From Gallibacterium trehalosifermentans (GTDB lineage: Bacteria > Pseudomonadota > Gammaproteobacteria > Enterobacterales > Pasteurellaceae): DNA of 64,000 bases. Shown here piece after piece: positions 27,570 to 36,381 of the stretch. Position numbers and translations under genes: made by a program. Position 1 is the first letter of the stretch; each line of letters begins with the position of its first letter. The stretch spans positions 124,001 through 188,000 of the forward strand of contig NZ_JBHLWB010000003.1 of the NCBI RefSeq assembly GCF_042433055.1, read 5' to 3'. Below the pieces are notes generated by a model that was given only the letters and a program-made list of their open reading frames with translations, was not told the DNA's origin and searched no databases.

Positions 27570-28475
27570 ATGAAATCGAGCAAATGTAAAATGTGGTTTG
27601 AAACCGCAAGACCTAAAACGTTGCCTTTAGCGATAGCCTCTATTGTTACAGGTTCTGCATTAGCCTATCATCATCAACATTTTAATGGAATGGTTGCTTT
27701 ATTGGCATTACTTACGGCAACATTACTACAAATTGTATCTAATTTTGCGAATGATTATGGTGATCATATCAAAGGCTCGGATACAGAAGAGCGTATCGGC
27801 CCATTAAGAGGCATTCAGCAAGGCGTGATCAGTTTTGCCCAATTACGAATTGGATTAATTTTGGTAACGGCAGCAAGTATGGTGTCTGGATTAGCATTAA
27901 TTTTTGTGGCTTGTCAGACATGGAATGATGTTATTGCCTTTGCATTACTTGGTGTACTAGCGATTATTGCTTCTATTACTTATACCGTAGGGAAGAAACC
28001 ATATGGGTATATGGGATTAGGTGATCTTTCTGTTTTTATCTTTTTTGGGCTGCTTGGGGTGGGGGGAACCTATTATTTACAAGCTCATCAAGTGAGTAGC
28101 AGTATGTTTTTGCCTGCAATGATGTCTGGTTTCTTAGCGGTTGCTGTGTTGAATATCAATAATTTGCGTGATGTTGAGCAAGATAAGAAAGCGGGTAAAA
28201 ATACGTTAATTGTGCGTATTGGAGCGAAATATGGTTGTTATTACCATGTTGTATTATTAGCTTTAGCAGCAATTTGTGCATTAGTATTTGCAGTTAATCA
28301 TTTTAAACATTGGTATAGTTTCTTGTTTGTGGTGATATTACCATTACTTGTTAAACACGCTATTTTTGTGTTACGTCATAAACAAGCATTAGAATTACGC
28401 CCAATGCTTGCACAAATGGCTAAATTAGCACTATTATTTAACATTATTTTTAGTTTAGGGCTTTGTTTTGCGTAA
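27570..28475 (+). CDS. menA: 1,4-dihydroxy-2-naphthoate octaprenyltransferase
   Basis: Integral membrane prenyltransferase of menaquinone synthesis. It has 301 residues, about nine hydrophobic helices and the two Asp-rich prenyl-pyrophosphate motifs NFANDYGDHIKGSD (about residue 62) and NNLRDVEQDKKAGK (about residue 190). The start is a little uncertain: an out-of-frame ATG lies 4 bases upstream and the ribosome site is weak. It is followed by rraA after 32 bp, as in E. coli. Confidence 0.94.
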   Translation: MKSSKCKMWFETARPKTLPLAIASIVTGSALAYHHQHFNGMVALLALLTATLLQIVSNFANDYGDHIKGSDTEERIGPLRGIQQGVISFAQLRIGLILVTAASMVSGLALIFVACQTWNDVIAFALLGVLAIIASITYTVGKKPYGYMGLGDLSVFIFFGLLGVGGTYYLQAHQVSSSMFLPAMMSGFLAVAVLNINNLRDVEQDKKAGKNTLIVRIGAKYGCYYHVVLLALAAICALVFAVNHFKHWYSFLFVVILPLLVKHAIFVLRHKQALELRPMLAQMAKLALLFNIIFSLGLCFA

Positions 28476-28507
28476 CTTAGCTCACAATGAAAGAAAAGGA
28501 AAATACA

Positions 28508-29005
28508 ATGAGAATTGACACATCAGAACTTTGCGATATTTACTTGGATCAAGTCGATGTGGTTGACCCAATTTTTTCAAGCTTCGGTGGCGTTTCGGCG
28601 TTTTCAGGTAAAATTACCACAATTAAATGCTTTGAAAGCAATGGTTTAATTGCTGAAGTCTTAGATGAAGATGGACATGGGCGAGTATTATTGATTGATG
28701 GTGGCGGCGCAGTTCGTCGCGCGTTAATTGATGCAGAGTTGGCACAATTAGCAGCAGATAATGGTTGGGAAGGCATTATTGTGTATGGTGCAGTACGTCA
28801 AATTGATCAATTAGAAAATATTGATATTGGTATTCAAGCACTTGCACCAATTCCTGTGTCGGCTGATGACCAAACCGTTGGAGAGGTTGATGTGCCAGTG
28901 AATTTTGCAGGAGTTTCTTTCTTGCCAGAAGATTTTGTGTATGCCGATTTAACGGGAATTATCTTATCGCCAGAACAACTTGATATTCCAGAAGATGACG
29001 AATAG
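28508..29005 (+). CDS. rraA: Regulator of RNase E activity A
   Basis: Trimeric protein that inhibits RNase E and so stabilises many mRNAs. The ATG at 28508 follows AAAGGA and gives 165 residues beginning [12 protein letters not shown], in line with E. coli RraA; an ATG at 28487 would add seven residues. Family motifs are [30 protein letters not shown] and YGAVRQID. An acidic tail ends the protein. Terminator follows directly. Confidence 0.94.
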   Translation: MRIDTSELCDIYLDQVDVVDPIFSSFGGVSAFSGKITTIKCFESNGLIAEVLDEDGHGRVLLIDGGGAVRRALIDAELAQLAADNGWEGIIVYGAVRQIDQLENIDIGIQALAPIPVSADDQTVGEVDVPVNFAGVSFLPEDFVYADLTGIILSPEQLDIPEDDE

Positions 29006-29020
29006 GACATAAGAAAGCTA

Positions 29021-29050
29021 AAACCTCATCATTTGATGAGGTTTATTTTT
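29021..29050 (+). terminator. rraA terminator
   Basis: Ten-base perfect stem, ATTT loop and a T-rich tail 15 bp after the rraA stop. Confidence 0.9.
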
Positions 29051-29221
29051 TGTTTAACGGAGAGGTAAATATCCACTGCAAATTGAAATTCTTTCCATAC
29101 CATAATAGCCACTAAACGCAGGTATTTACCTACGGATACACTATAAAACGGCGACAATTAGTTTTATTATTTCCCCACCCCAGAGATATTGCTAACAAAT
29201 AAAGTGTGTAAAACATTTGTT

Positions 29222-29249
29222 ATAAAGGTGTAATTAAATATACCTTTAT
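29222..29249. promoter_or_regulatory. Palindromic operator candidate upstream of the hemerythrin-like gene
   Basis: ATAAAGGT and its exact complement are 12 bases apart; 12 of 14 base pairs across the whole 28-bp site are symmetric. Its AT-rich centre and spacing resemble NsrR-type nitric-oxide-responsive sites of gammaproteobacteria, which would suit a di-iron repair protein. The assignment to NsrR is inference. It lies about 75-100 bp upstream of the start codon. Confidence 0.45.
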
Positions 29250-29321
29250 GGGTAATTGTTTTTAGTTTATGAATACCTTAGTATTTTAGTCGGATATTTT
29301 TAGTGTACTAAGGAGAAATTT

Positions 29322-29840
29322 ATGATTGGAATCGTTGAACAGGATACCCCTTTTTCTGCTCAGGAAATTGCGCATTGGAAGACTGCTACTTATCAAGATA
29401 TTATTAATTTTGTTGAATCAGGCTATCACACTCGCCATCGCCAGCAATTACCAGCCCTTATTGAATTAGCGCAAAAAGTAGAAAGTGTGCATAAAGATAG
29501 CAGTGCTTGCCCAGCTGGTGCCGCAGCAATTTTACAAAAGATTTATCAAGATCTTGAAATACATATGCGTAAAGAGGAACAAATCCTGTTTCAAATGATT
29601 CAGGCTGGGCAATATGCAATGGCGAGAATGCCAATTCAAGTGATGTTGTCTGAACATGATGAAGCAGAAGAAGATCTTAAAACATTGCTCGTCGTAACAC
29701 GTAATTTAGTTTTACCAGAAGGTGCGTGTGGTTCGTGGCAGGCATTATATAAAGGAATCGCAACGTTTATTGCAGATCTAAAACAGCATATTTATTTTGA
29801 AAATGAGATCTTTTTTGCAAGAGTTGTGGCAGAGAGTTAA
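29322..29840 (+). CDS. Hemerythrin-type di-iron protein, YtfE/Ric-like without N-terminal domain
   Basis: Cytoplasmic four-helix di-iron protein of 172 residues. All expected YtfE/Ric ligands can be placed: His in YHTRHRQQ, VHKDS, HMRKEEQ (His and Glu), SEHDEAEE and HIYFENEIFF (His and Glu). YtfE has about 220 residues; the N-terminal ScdA_N domain is absent here and the protein begins MIGIVEQDTPFS. YtfE repairs iron-sulfur clusters after nitrosative or oxidative stress; a similar role is likely but not certain. Strong ribosome site (AAGGAGAAA). A palindromic operator lies upstream and a Crp/Fnr gene is convergent. Confidence 0.8.
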   Translation: MIGIVEQDTPFSAQEIAHWKTATYQDIINFVESGYHTRHRQQLPALIELAQKVESVHKDSSACPAGAAAILQKIYQDLEIHMRKEEQILFQMIQAGQYAMARMPIQVMLSEHDEAEEDLKTLLVVTRNLVLPEGACGSWQALYKGIATFIADLKQHIYFENEIFFARVVAES

Positions 29841-29848
29841 GTTAATCA

Positions 29849-29880
29849 GAATAATGCCTGTTATATCAGGCATTATTCTT
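29849..29880. terminator. Bidirectional terminator after the hemerythrin-like gene
   Basis: Perfect 12-base stem (GAATAATGCCTG / CAGGCATTATTC) with a 6-base loop in the short gap between two convergent genes. Confidence 0.85.
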
Positions 29881-29889
29881 GCTATGAGA

Positions 29890-30456
29890 TTAAATTAAGT
29901 TTTTCCTACGAAGTTCTTTTGTAATTCGAATAGCCGTTTCTGTTTCACAACCGGTATATTCTGCTATTTCTCGGTTTGTCCAGTTGTATTCTGGAAAGTT
30001 TTCATTGAGAAAACAGATGCTATCAATAATGCGATCTAAGCTTTTTAGATAAGCACTTTTCGCTAATCTGTTTTCTGCATCTTTTAATTCATTTGCAAGA
30101 ATTTGAAACAACATTTGAACTGCACTTGCATTTTCTGCAAAGAAACGATCGATGTTTTGCGGGGTAATTCTGATTATTTCTGATTTTTGTAAAATTCTGG
30201 CGGTGCAGTGATATTGTCCATTACCAAATAACGTCCTGAAACCGAAATAATCTCCTTGTTTATAAATACGAACTAAACTTTCTTTGCCATTTTCTAACAT
30301 ATGGTATAGACCGACTAACCCTTTCTCGACAAAATAAAATTCATGTGAAGCATCACCTTGTTCATATAAGGGCGTTCCTTTTGGCAGTGTATGTAAATGC
30401 GTGTATTGACAGCTTTTTAATTGCTGAGGGAGTAGTATGTTGGCGTTTGTTATCAT
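29890..30456 (-). CDS. Crp/Fnr family transcriptional regulator
   Basis: Regulator of 188 residues, somewhat shorter than Crp. The N-terminal cyclic-nucleotide-like barrel has GTPLYEQGDASHEFYFVEKG and QGDYFGFRTLFGN; the C-terminal winged helix has WTNREIAEYTGCETETAIRITKELRR. There is no Fnr-type cysteine cluster and the cAMP contact residues of Crp (GELGL, RTAW) are not kept, so its signal is unknown. It ends very soon after the recognition helix. It is divergent from the TSUP/sulfatase-maturase genes and convergent with the hemerythrin-like gene; either may be its target. Confidence 0.82.
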   Translation of the reverse strand: MITNANILLPQQLKSCQYTHLHTLPKGTPLYEQGDASHEFYFVEKGLVGLYHMLENGKESLVRIYKQGDYFGFRTLFGNGQYHCTARILQKSEIIRITPQNIDRFFAENASAVQMLFQILANELKDAENRLAKSAYLKSLDRIIDSICFLNENFPEYNWTNREIAEYTGCETETAIRITKELRRKNLI

Positions 30457-30518
30457 AAGTTATTCATTCTATTTGTCGTGATTATCAAAATAAACTTGTA
30501 TCCAGTTTATATATTTTA

Positions 30519-30538
30519 TCATAGTGCCTATTCTATGA
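30519..30538. promoter_or_regulatory. Weak operator candidate between the Crp/Fnr gene and the TSUP gene
   Basis: TCATAG and CTATGA form an inverted repeat with 8 bases between, in the 203-bp divergent gap. It has the general size of a Crp/Fnr-type site but does not match TGTGA or TTGAT half-sites. Low confidence. Confidence 0.25.
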
Positions 30539-30659
30539 ATTAAATAGCTATCAAGTGGCAGTATAAGTAGAGAGTATTTTAATGACTATGACAATGATCA
30601 TAAAGACTTGATATAGAGTTAATTCATAATATAAAAAAATATTACGATAGAAATAGCAT

Positions 30660-31466
30660 ATGACAATATCAATTATTATCACCTTAATTATTTGTGGTCT
30701 GCTGGCGAATCTGATGTCTGCGTTATTTGGAATTGGTGGTGGCGTACTGATGGTCCCAGTATTACATACGTTGTTCCCAGAGATCCCTTTACAGATGATT
30801 GCAGCAACTTCATTGACCATTGTTATGGGAACAGCCGTCATTAATCTTATCTATTTTATTAAACAAAAAATTCGGATTGATATTAGAAAAATGATTTTTT
30901 GGTCATTAGGTATGATTTTGGGCGTACAAATCGGTTTTTCTCTCAGCTTTGCTGTGTCAGATTTTATTATTGTGCTAGTGTTTGTGCTAACGTTGACATC
31001 ATTGGCAATTAAAACGTTTATTGACATAAAAGTACAAAGAATTAGAAACAATGATCATCAGAATGAAAATGATACAGTCAAAGGTATTTTCGCTTGTTTC
31101 TTTGGTGGCGGGATTGCTGGTATAACAGGTATTGGTGGTGGTTCAATTATGTCCCCGTTAATTGCACAACTACCCAGTGTGAGTATGCGGCAAATTGCTG
31201 TTTATACTAACTATATGATGGTTATTGGGGGAATAGGGAATTTTTATAGTTATTTATCGAAGTCGCCAGATATTGTTATTCCCAATTCGTGGCAGATTGG
31301 CTATGTGAATTTTAGTATTGTAACGATTGTTGTATTAAGTTCTTTTTTTATGAGTTTTTTTTCGATGAAAATTAGAGGAAAACTTAAACCAACATTATCT
31401 AAAAAACTCTTAGGATTGACATTATTTGTTATTGCTATATATATGTTATTGTTACAATTTATTTAG
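30660..31466 (+). CDS. TSUP (TauE/SafE) family membrane transporter
   Basis: Inner-membrane protein of 268 residues with about eight hydrophobic segments in two repeats. The two family loops are ALFGIGGGVLMVPVL (about residue 20) and GITGIGGGSIMSPLIAQLP (about residue 150). The family is linked to export of sulfite, sulfoacetate and related sulfur oxyanions, although many members are uncharacterised. It is 36 bp upstream of the sulfatase-maturase gene on the same strand, so export of sulfate or sulfite released by the local sulfatases is a plausible role. This role is inference. No clear ribosome site. Confidence 0.83.
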   Translation: MTISIIITLIICGLLANLMSALFGIGGGVLMVPVLHTLFPEIPLQMIAATSLTIVMGTAVINLIYFIKQKIRIDIRKMIFWSLGMILGVQIGFSLSFAVSDFIIVLVFVLTLTSLAIKTFIDIKVQRIRNNDHQNENDTVKGIFACFFGGGIAGITGIGGGSIMSPLIAQLPSVSMRQIAVYTNYMMVIGGIGNFYSYLSKSPDIVIPNSWQIGYVNFSIVTIVVLSSFFMSFFSMKIRGKLKPTLSKKLLGLTLFVIAIYMLLLQFI

Positions 31467-31502
31467 TTCTTTCTTTAGCCTCTATTCGTTATTGGTGTTT
31501 TT

Positions 31503-32696
31503 ATGTCTGAAGTCAATCAAACCTATTTTAATTTGATGGCAAAGCCAAGTAGCTTCCATTGCAATATTAAATGTGAATATTGCTTTTATTTACAAAAAGA
31601 GCAAGTGTTAACACATAATGTACGATTAATGACAGAATCTACATTAGAAAACTACATTAAAAACTATATTAATTCATTTTCTGGTAGTCGTGTCGATTTT
31701 GCTTGGCAAGGCGGTGAGCCAACACTTTTAGGTATTGATTTCTTTAGAAAAGCCATTGAATTTCAAAAAAAATATGCAAATGGAAAACAGATTAATAATA
31801 GTTTTCAAACAAATGGAATTGCATTAAACCAGCAATGGGCAGAATTTTTTAAAGCAAATAACTTCTTATTAGGTATTTCTATTGATGGATTAGCCGCTAT
31901 TCATAATAAATATCGCATTTCTATTAATGGGCAGCCAACGTTTGAACGTGTTAAACACGCAATTGAATTATTAAAAAAATATCAGGTTGACTTTAATACG
32001 TTAACGGTTGTAAACGATCAAAATTGGAATAAAGGAAAAGAGACCTACCTTGCGTTAAAAGAGTTAGGTTCAACATTTATGCAATTTATTCCTATTGTTG
32101 AAGTGGCGAATTATGCAGTACAACGTTCAGACTATAATCCAAGTAAGAATTATAAAATGACACCATTTTCTGTACCACCAGAAGGGTACGGACAATTTTT
32201 ATTAGATATATTTAATGAGTGGGTAAAACAAGATATTGGTCATATTTTTGTGATTACATTTGATAATTTATTAGGGCAATGGCTAGGTTATCCTTCAAGT
32301 AGCTGCGTACATAGAGAAACTTGTGGGCAATCTATGGTATTAGAAGCCAATGGCGATGTGTATTCTTGTGATCACTTTGTCTATCCTGCGTATAAAATAG
32401 GTAATGTCAATCATCAGTCATTGGCTCAAATTGTGAATAGCAAGAAACAGATTAATTTTGGACAAGCAAAACGAGAAACCTTGACTAAAAAATGCCAAAA
32501 ATGTGAGGTACGACATCTTTGCTATGGTGGTTGCCCAAAACATCGAATTGTTCCATTGAAAGGCGAACAGTTTAAGCAAAATTATTTATGTCCTTCTTAT
32601 CAATTATTTTTTCGTCAAACAGCGCCAATCATGGCACAGATGCGGAATATTATTCACCGAGGTGGAACGGCTAGCGATATAAAGCACTTTATGTAG
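31503..32696 (+). CDS. Anaerobic sulfatase-maturating enzyme, radical SAM/SPASM
   Basis: Radical SAM enzyme that oxidises the active-site Cys (or Ser) of sulfatases to formylglycine. It has 397 residues. The radical SAM cluster motif is Cys20-x3-Cys24-x2-Cys27 (HCNIKCEYCFYLQK), with the SAM-binding GGEPTLL nearby. The C-terminal SPASM region supplies cysteines for two auxiliary clusters (SSCVHRETCG, YSCDHFVYP, KKCQKCEVRHLCYGGCPKHR, YLCPSY). It sits beside two sulfatases that carry the Cys-type motif, so its substrates are local. Probably cotranscribed with the TSUP gene. Confidence 0.94.
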   Translation: MSEVNQTYFNLMAKPSSFHCNIKCEYCFYLQKEQVLTHNVRLMTESTLENYIKNYINSFSGSRVDFAWQGGEPTLLGIDFFRKAIEFQKKYANGKQINNSFQTNGIALNQQWAEFFKANNFLLGISIDGLAAIHNKYRISINGQPTFERVKHAIELLKKYQVDFNTLTVVNDQNWNKGKETYLALKELGSTFMQFIPIVEVANYAVQRSDYNPSKNYKMTPFSVPPEGYGQFLLDIFNEWVKQDIGHIFVITFDNLLGQWLGYPSSSCVHRETCGQSMVLEANGDVYSCDHFVYPAYKIGNVNHQSLAQIVNSKKQINFGQAKRETLTKKCQKCEVRHLCYGGCPKHRIVPLKGEQFKQNYLCPSYQLFFRQTAPIMAQMRNIIHRGGTASDIKHFM

Positions 32697-32745
32697 ATAA
32701 TTTAAATATTTATCTTTTAGATTTAGATATTGTATGACAAGTGTA

Positions 32746-32787
32746 GATACCGTCCTAAAAGATACACTTTTTTGGACGGTATCGTTT
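32746..32787. terminator. Terminator after the sulfatase-maturase gene
   Basis: Perfect 10-base inverted repeat (GATACCGTCC / GGACGGTATC) with an 18-base AT-rich loop followed by GTTTT, about 50 bp after the stop, in the gap between convergent genes. Confidence 0.75.
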
Positions 32788-32866
32788 TAAACCACTTTTT
32801 AGTGATCATTTTATTGCTACATTCATTTGTTTTTGTAACAAAATATTTTGGTTTGACATAATAAAT

Positions 32867-32898
32867 ATCTATTCTGAAGTTATGATTCCAGAATAGAT
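32867..32898 (-). terminator. Hairpin downstream of the first sulfatase gene
   Basis: Perfect 10-base arms (ATCTATTCTG / CAGAATAGAT) 12 bases apart; on the minus strand this follows the sulfatase stop by 15 bp and leads into an AT-rich tail. Likely terminator. Confidence 0.6.
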
Positions 32899-32913
32899 AG
32901 GAATAAATTATGC

Positions 32914-34320
32914 CTATTTATGATAATGTGGATTTGGTTCAGGAATACGAGCACCAACATCTTGCTTCCACTTATCTAATTTCTTCTTCAGCTTTTGCAC
33001 GACATCTGGATATTGCTCACTTACCTCATAATGTTCTCCAATATCTTTATATACATTATAAAGTTCTAGTTTTCCGTCCTCAAAAAACTCAAGTAACTTC
33101 CATTCACCATCACGAATAGAACAGCCAGGAGTACAACCTTGATTACTGTAATGCGGATAATGCCAAAATAATGCTCTTTCAATCGTTTTTTGTTGCTGCA
33201 TTAAAAGAGGAAGAATGCTAACACCATCGCAATGTTGCATTGGGCGTAAAGGTAATCCAGCGGCTTCTAATAATGTAGGATAAAAATCAGTTGATGTTAC
33301 AGGTGTTTCTAACAGGATATTTGGCTCAATTTTGCCCTTCCAGCGAATGATTAATGGTTCTCGAGTACCTCCCTCATACATCCACCCTTTTCCCTCACAT
33401 AACGGTTTATTTGTTGTCGGCGATCCTTCAGCAGTGGCAAGCCCTCCATTGTCGCTATAAAAGATGACAATCGTATCTTCTTCTATCCCATTTTCTTTCA
33501 AACAATCAAGCACTCGGCCAATATTCCAGTCTAGATTTTCTACCATCGCCGCATAAACAGGATCACTTTGGATTGTGCGTCTTAGCACATATTCATCTTG
33601 TTTATGTAGGCAAGGAAACTGTTCCCCTTTTTCAAAAGGGTCTATTTGATCAAGCCCTAAACTACGTGCTTTAGCTCGATATTTCTCTACGAGATGTGTA
33701 TGGCATTGGATTGGCGTATGAACGGCATAATGAGATAGATACATAAACCAAGGCTTATCTGTATCACTACTATTATTAATTAATTTTATCGCTTCATCAG
33801 TTAAACGATCTGTAAGGTATTCGCCCTCTGGTCCATCTTCGAGAGTTTCAATTCCATAAGGAGAAAAATAACCTTTAAATGGGTGTCCCCAATCACATCC
33901 GCCAATATTGACATCAAATCCATGTTTTTCTGGATAAGTTTCAAAACGCTGTTCATTATGCTTGCTTAAATGCCATTTTCCGACATGCCAAGTATTATAG
34001 CCTCCCTCTTTTAATGCTTTCGCTAGAGAAAATTCTTCAGTGCTAAGGTGATCAATATAAGGCACATCAGCCAATTTTCCTTCGGAATATCCACCTAACC
34101 ACTGTGTCATTCCTAATCTAGCAGGATATTTTCCTGTTAAAATACTTGCCCTTGTCGGAGAACATACTGGGCAGGCCGCATAGGCATCAGTGAAGCGAGC
34201 TCCTTCTTGGGCAAACTGATCTAATCTAGGCGTTTCATAAAATGAGCTACCATAACAACCAGTATCAGACCAACCATAATCATCAAGTAAGATAAAAAGA
34301 ATATTTGGTTTTTTCTGCAT
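32914..34320 (-). CDS. Cytoplasmic type I sulfatase, Cys-type (first of two)
   Basis: Sulfate ester hydrolase of 468 residues. The formylglycine motif is C53-S-P-T-R in CPVCSPTRASILTG; Asp13-Asp14 (LLDDYG) are expected metal ligands, with further ligands in FYSDNGG. There is no signal peptide: the protein begins MQKKPNILFILLDDYG, the first strand of the fold, so it should act in the cytoplasm. It starts 3 bp after the symporter gene stop and uses a ribosome site (AAGGAA) inside that gene's end, which implies coupled translation. It resembles arylsulfatase/GAG-type sulfatases; the substrate is unknown. Confidence 0.92.
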   Translation of the reverse strand: MQKKPNILFILLDDYGWSDTGCYGSSFYETPRLDQFAQEGARFTDAYAACPVCSPTRASILTGKYPARLGMTQWLGGYSEGKLADVPYIDHLSTEEFSLAKALKEGGYNTWHVGKWHLSKHNEQRFETYPEKHGFDVNIGGCDWGHPFKGYFSPYGIETLEDGPEGEYLTDRLTDEAIKLINNSSDTDKPWFMYLSHYAVHTPIQCHTHLVEKYRAKARSLGLDQIDPFEKGEQFPCLHKQDEYVLRRTIQSDPVYAAMVENLDWNIGRVLDCLKENGIEEDTIVIFYSDNGGLATAEGSPTTNKPLCEGKGWMYEGGTREPLIIRWKGKIEPNILLETPVTSTDFYPTLLEAAGLPLRPMQHCDGVSILPLLMQQQKTIERALFWHYPHYSNQGCTPGCSIRDGEWKLLEFFEDGKLELYNVYKDIGEHYEVSEQYPDVVQKLKKKLDKWKQDVGARIPEPNPHYHK

Positions 34321-34323
34321 AAT

Positions 34324-36090
34324 TTATTCCTTATTATTCGTGGTGCTATTATATCGAGTATGGATATAACGATTATAAATAGGCTGTACTTTAATATGCA
34401 GCCAGATACAAACTAATACGCATAGAGCTAAGGCACTGATAAAGTAAGTCCAAAAATCAGGAGAAACAACACCTTGATCATAAGCTAATCCAACTTTCGA
34501 AAATAAAATATAAATTAGCGATGCAATAGAAATGAGAATTCCACTCGTTAATAATGAATAATTCCATGCTTGCATATCTATTTTTGATCTATTTACAGTG
34601 AGCTTAATTTGATTTTTATTCGGTTTGATGATTCCCCATAAAATTAAAATAATGATTTCTGCAACAAATAATAATCCATACACGTGCATCCAATGGATAT
34701 GAATATATTTCTTTAAGCCAAAGACAAGTAAATAATAGATGATGACATGAAAGATAATAATAAATTTTGCAGCTAACTCTGGAATGCGAATGCGTTTTCC
34801 AAATAATCCTAATAATACTAGGCTAACAATTGGAATAGCGATAAACCCAGTAAATTGTTGCAAAAAGATAAATAATCCTTGTGGAGCATAAAATAAATTA
34901 GGGGCAATAATAATAGTTAATATTGAACAAATAATTCCAAAAATTTTTGAAATATAAATGACCCTTTGATCACTTGCGTTTGAGTTAATTACGGCTTTAT
35001 AAATATCTACTGCAAATAATGTAGAGGCAGAATTAATCAGTGAGTTATAAGTTGAAAAGACAGCACCAAGTAATGCTGCAATAAAAAGCCCTAATAAAGG
35101 TGCAGGTAGAACATTAGAAACTAAAGTAGGATAAGCTAAATCTTTGCTTTCAAAATTTTCTCCATATAAGTGGAATGCAAGTAACCCAGGAAAAAGTGCA
35201 ATAAAAGGCACTATCATTTTAAAGAAACCTGCAAGCAATAGACCTTTTTGTCCAGAGCGTAAACTTTCTGCACCTAATGCACGTTGAATAATGAATTGAT
35301 TTGTTCCCCAGTAGAAAGTGGCGAGTACCATTAAACCAGTAAAGACAGCAGCAATTGGAATAGCATCTAATTGCGATCCTGTACCAATAGCATCAAGTTT
35401 TTCAGTATGTGTTACCGCAATATAATGTAATGTTTCCAGTAAATTACCTTGTATTTTGTCGCCTAATGCAAGTAAACCAAAAATAGGAACAAGGCAACCA
35501 ATAACTAAAAGTCCAATCCCGTTTAACGTATCTGAAATTGCAACAGCTTTTAATCCTCCAGCAACGGCATAGATTGCACCGATCACGCCGATAACAATCG
35601 TACAAAGCCAAAGTGCTTCCATTTTAGATAAGCCTAAATAGGATTCGATATTTAGTATCTTCATCAACGCTAGTGCACCGCCATATAAAACCGTTGGAGA
35701 CCAGACAAATAAATAACCAAACATAAAAAGATAAACGATAAGTTTTCGTGTACCTTCTCCATAATGTGAGCTTAAAAATTCGGGCATAGTAGAAAAAGCA
35801 CCACCGAGATACATAGGGAGGAATAAAATTGCCAATAGTATAATCCCTCGAATGGCCCAAATTTCCCACGCTAGTGCTGTCATATTTCCAGCATAGGCGA
35901 CACCACTTTGCCCTACTAATTGTTCAGTTGATATATTTGTTAATAGTAATGATCCTGCTATAAATAATGCTCCTAATTTATTACCTGCAAGAAAATAACC
36001 ATTAGAGGTTGATATTGTTCCTTTTGTTTTATACCACGAATACCAAGCCACAAAGGCCATAAAGGCAATGCAGCTAAAGAATGTAAACAT
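34324..36090 (-). CDS. Sodium:solute symporter (SSS family), sulfatase-linked (first of two)
   Basis: Inner-membrane sodium-coupled transporter of 588 residues with about 13-14 hydrophobic helices. SSS signatures include GYFLAGNKLGALFIAGSLL, STEQLVGQSGVAYAGN (helix 2 region), YAVAGGLKAVAISDTLNG and GAVFSTYNSLINSASTLFAVDIY. It resembles the SGLT-like sugar branch. It has a very strong ribosome site (AAAGGAGGAAG). It forms a two-gene unit with the following sulfatase, so import of an intact sulfated compound is the simplest reading. The compound itself is not evident. Confidence 0.92.
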   Translation of the reverse strand: MFTFFSCIAFMAFVAWYSWYKTKGTISTSNGYFLAGNKLGALFIAGSLLLTNISTEQLVGQSGVAYAGNMTALAWEIWAIRGIILLAILFLPMYLGGAFSTMPEFLSSHYGEGTRKLIVYLFMFGYLFVWSPTVLYGGALALMKILNIESYLGLSKMEALWLCTIVIGVIGAIYAVAGGLKAVAISDTLNGIGLLVIGCLVPIFGLLALGDKIQGNLLETLHYIAVTHTEKLDAIGTGSQLDAIPIAAVFTGLMVLATFYWGTNQFIIQRALGAESLRSGQKGLLLAGFFKMIVPFIALFPGLLAFHLYGENFESKDLAYPTLVSNVLPAPLLGLFIAALLGAVFSTYNSLINSASTLFAVDIYKAVINSNASDQRVIYISKIFGIICSILTIIIAPNLFYAPQGLFIFLQQFTGFIAIPIVSLVLLGLFGKRIRIPELAAKFIIIFHVIIYYLLVFGLKKYIHIHWMHVYGLLFVAEIIILILWGIIKPNKNQIKLTVNRSKIDMQAWNYSLLTSGILISIASLIYILFSKVGLAYDQGVVSPDFWTYFISALALCVLVCIWLHIKVQPIYNRYIHTRYNSTTNNKE

Positions 36091-36256
36091 AGTTTCTTCC
36101 TCCTTTATTTATGGATTGAAATGTGAATATAAGAAATAGCAAAGGGTATGATATTAATCATAATAAATTTAAACTTGTTGTTACCTTCTGCAATTAAAAG
36201 TAATTAGGATTATAAGGAGGAATAAAGAGGAATAAGTATGATCATTGTTATAAAAC

Positions 36257-36278
36257 AACTGTGATTCGAATCACAGAT
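36257..36278. promoter_or_regulatory. CRP-type site for the left symporter-sulfatase operon
   Basis: CTGTGATTCGAATCACAG is a perfect 18-bp palindrome with ideal TGTGA-N6-TCACA half-sites. Its centre (36267.5) is about 40 bp upstream of a minus-strand -10 candidate's start (CATACT at 36240-36235, start near 36228), fitting class II activation. The rest of 36091-36482 is AT-rich with no gene. Confidence 0.72.
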
Positions 36279-36359
36279 TTAGATATTTTATTAAACGTCT
36301 ATATCAAAAAATATGACTTTATCAATTATTAGTTTTTGAGTTATTTACTTATATTTTAA

Positions 36360-36381
36360 ATTTGTGATCTTTCTCACATAC
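36360..36381. promoter_or_regulatory. CRP-type site for the right symporter-sulfatase operon
   Basis: TGTGATCTTTCTCACA has ideal TGTGA-N6-TCACA half-sites, centre 36370.5. A -10 candidate CATAAT (36398-36403) predicts a start near 36410, about 40 bp downstream of the centre. The two sites 103 bp apart therefore seem to serve one divergent operon each. Confidence 0.72.

Larger units (their letters stand above)
29006..29321. other. Intergenic region between rraA and the hemerythrin-like gene
   Basis: Contains the rraA terminator at 29021-29050 (AAACCTCATC-ATTT-GATGAGGTTT plus T tract), a 9-base inverted repeat with distant arms (AGGTAAATA at 29063, TATTTACCT at 29123), and the operator-like palindrome at 29222-29249. 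No gene is visible. Confidence 0.7.

Noticed and set aside
32910..33119. Plus-strand frame of 69 codons overlapping the end of the first sulfatase gene
   Set aside because: Antisense to a well-supported gene, with no ribosome site and no recognisable features.
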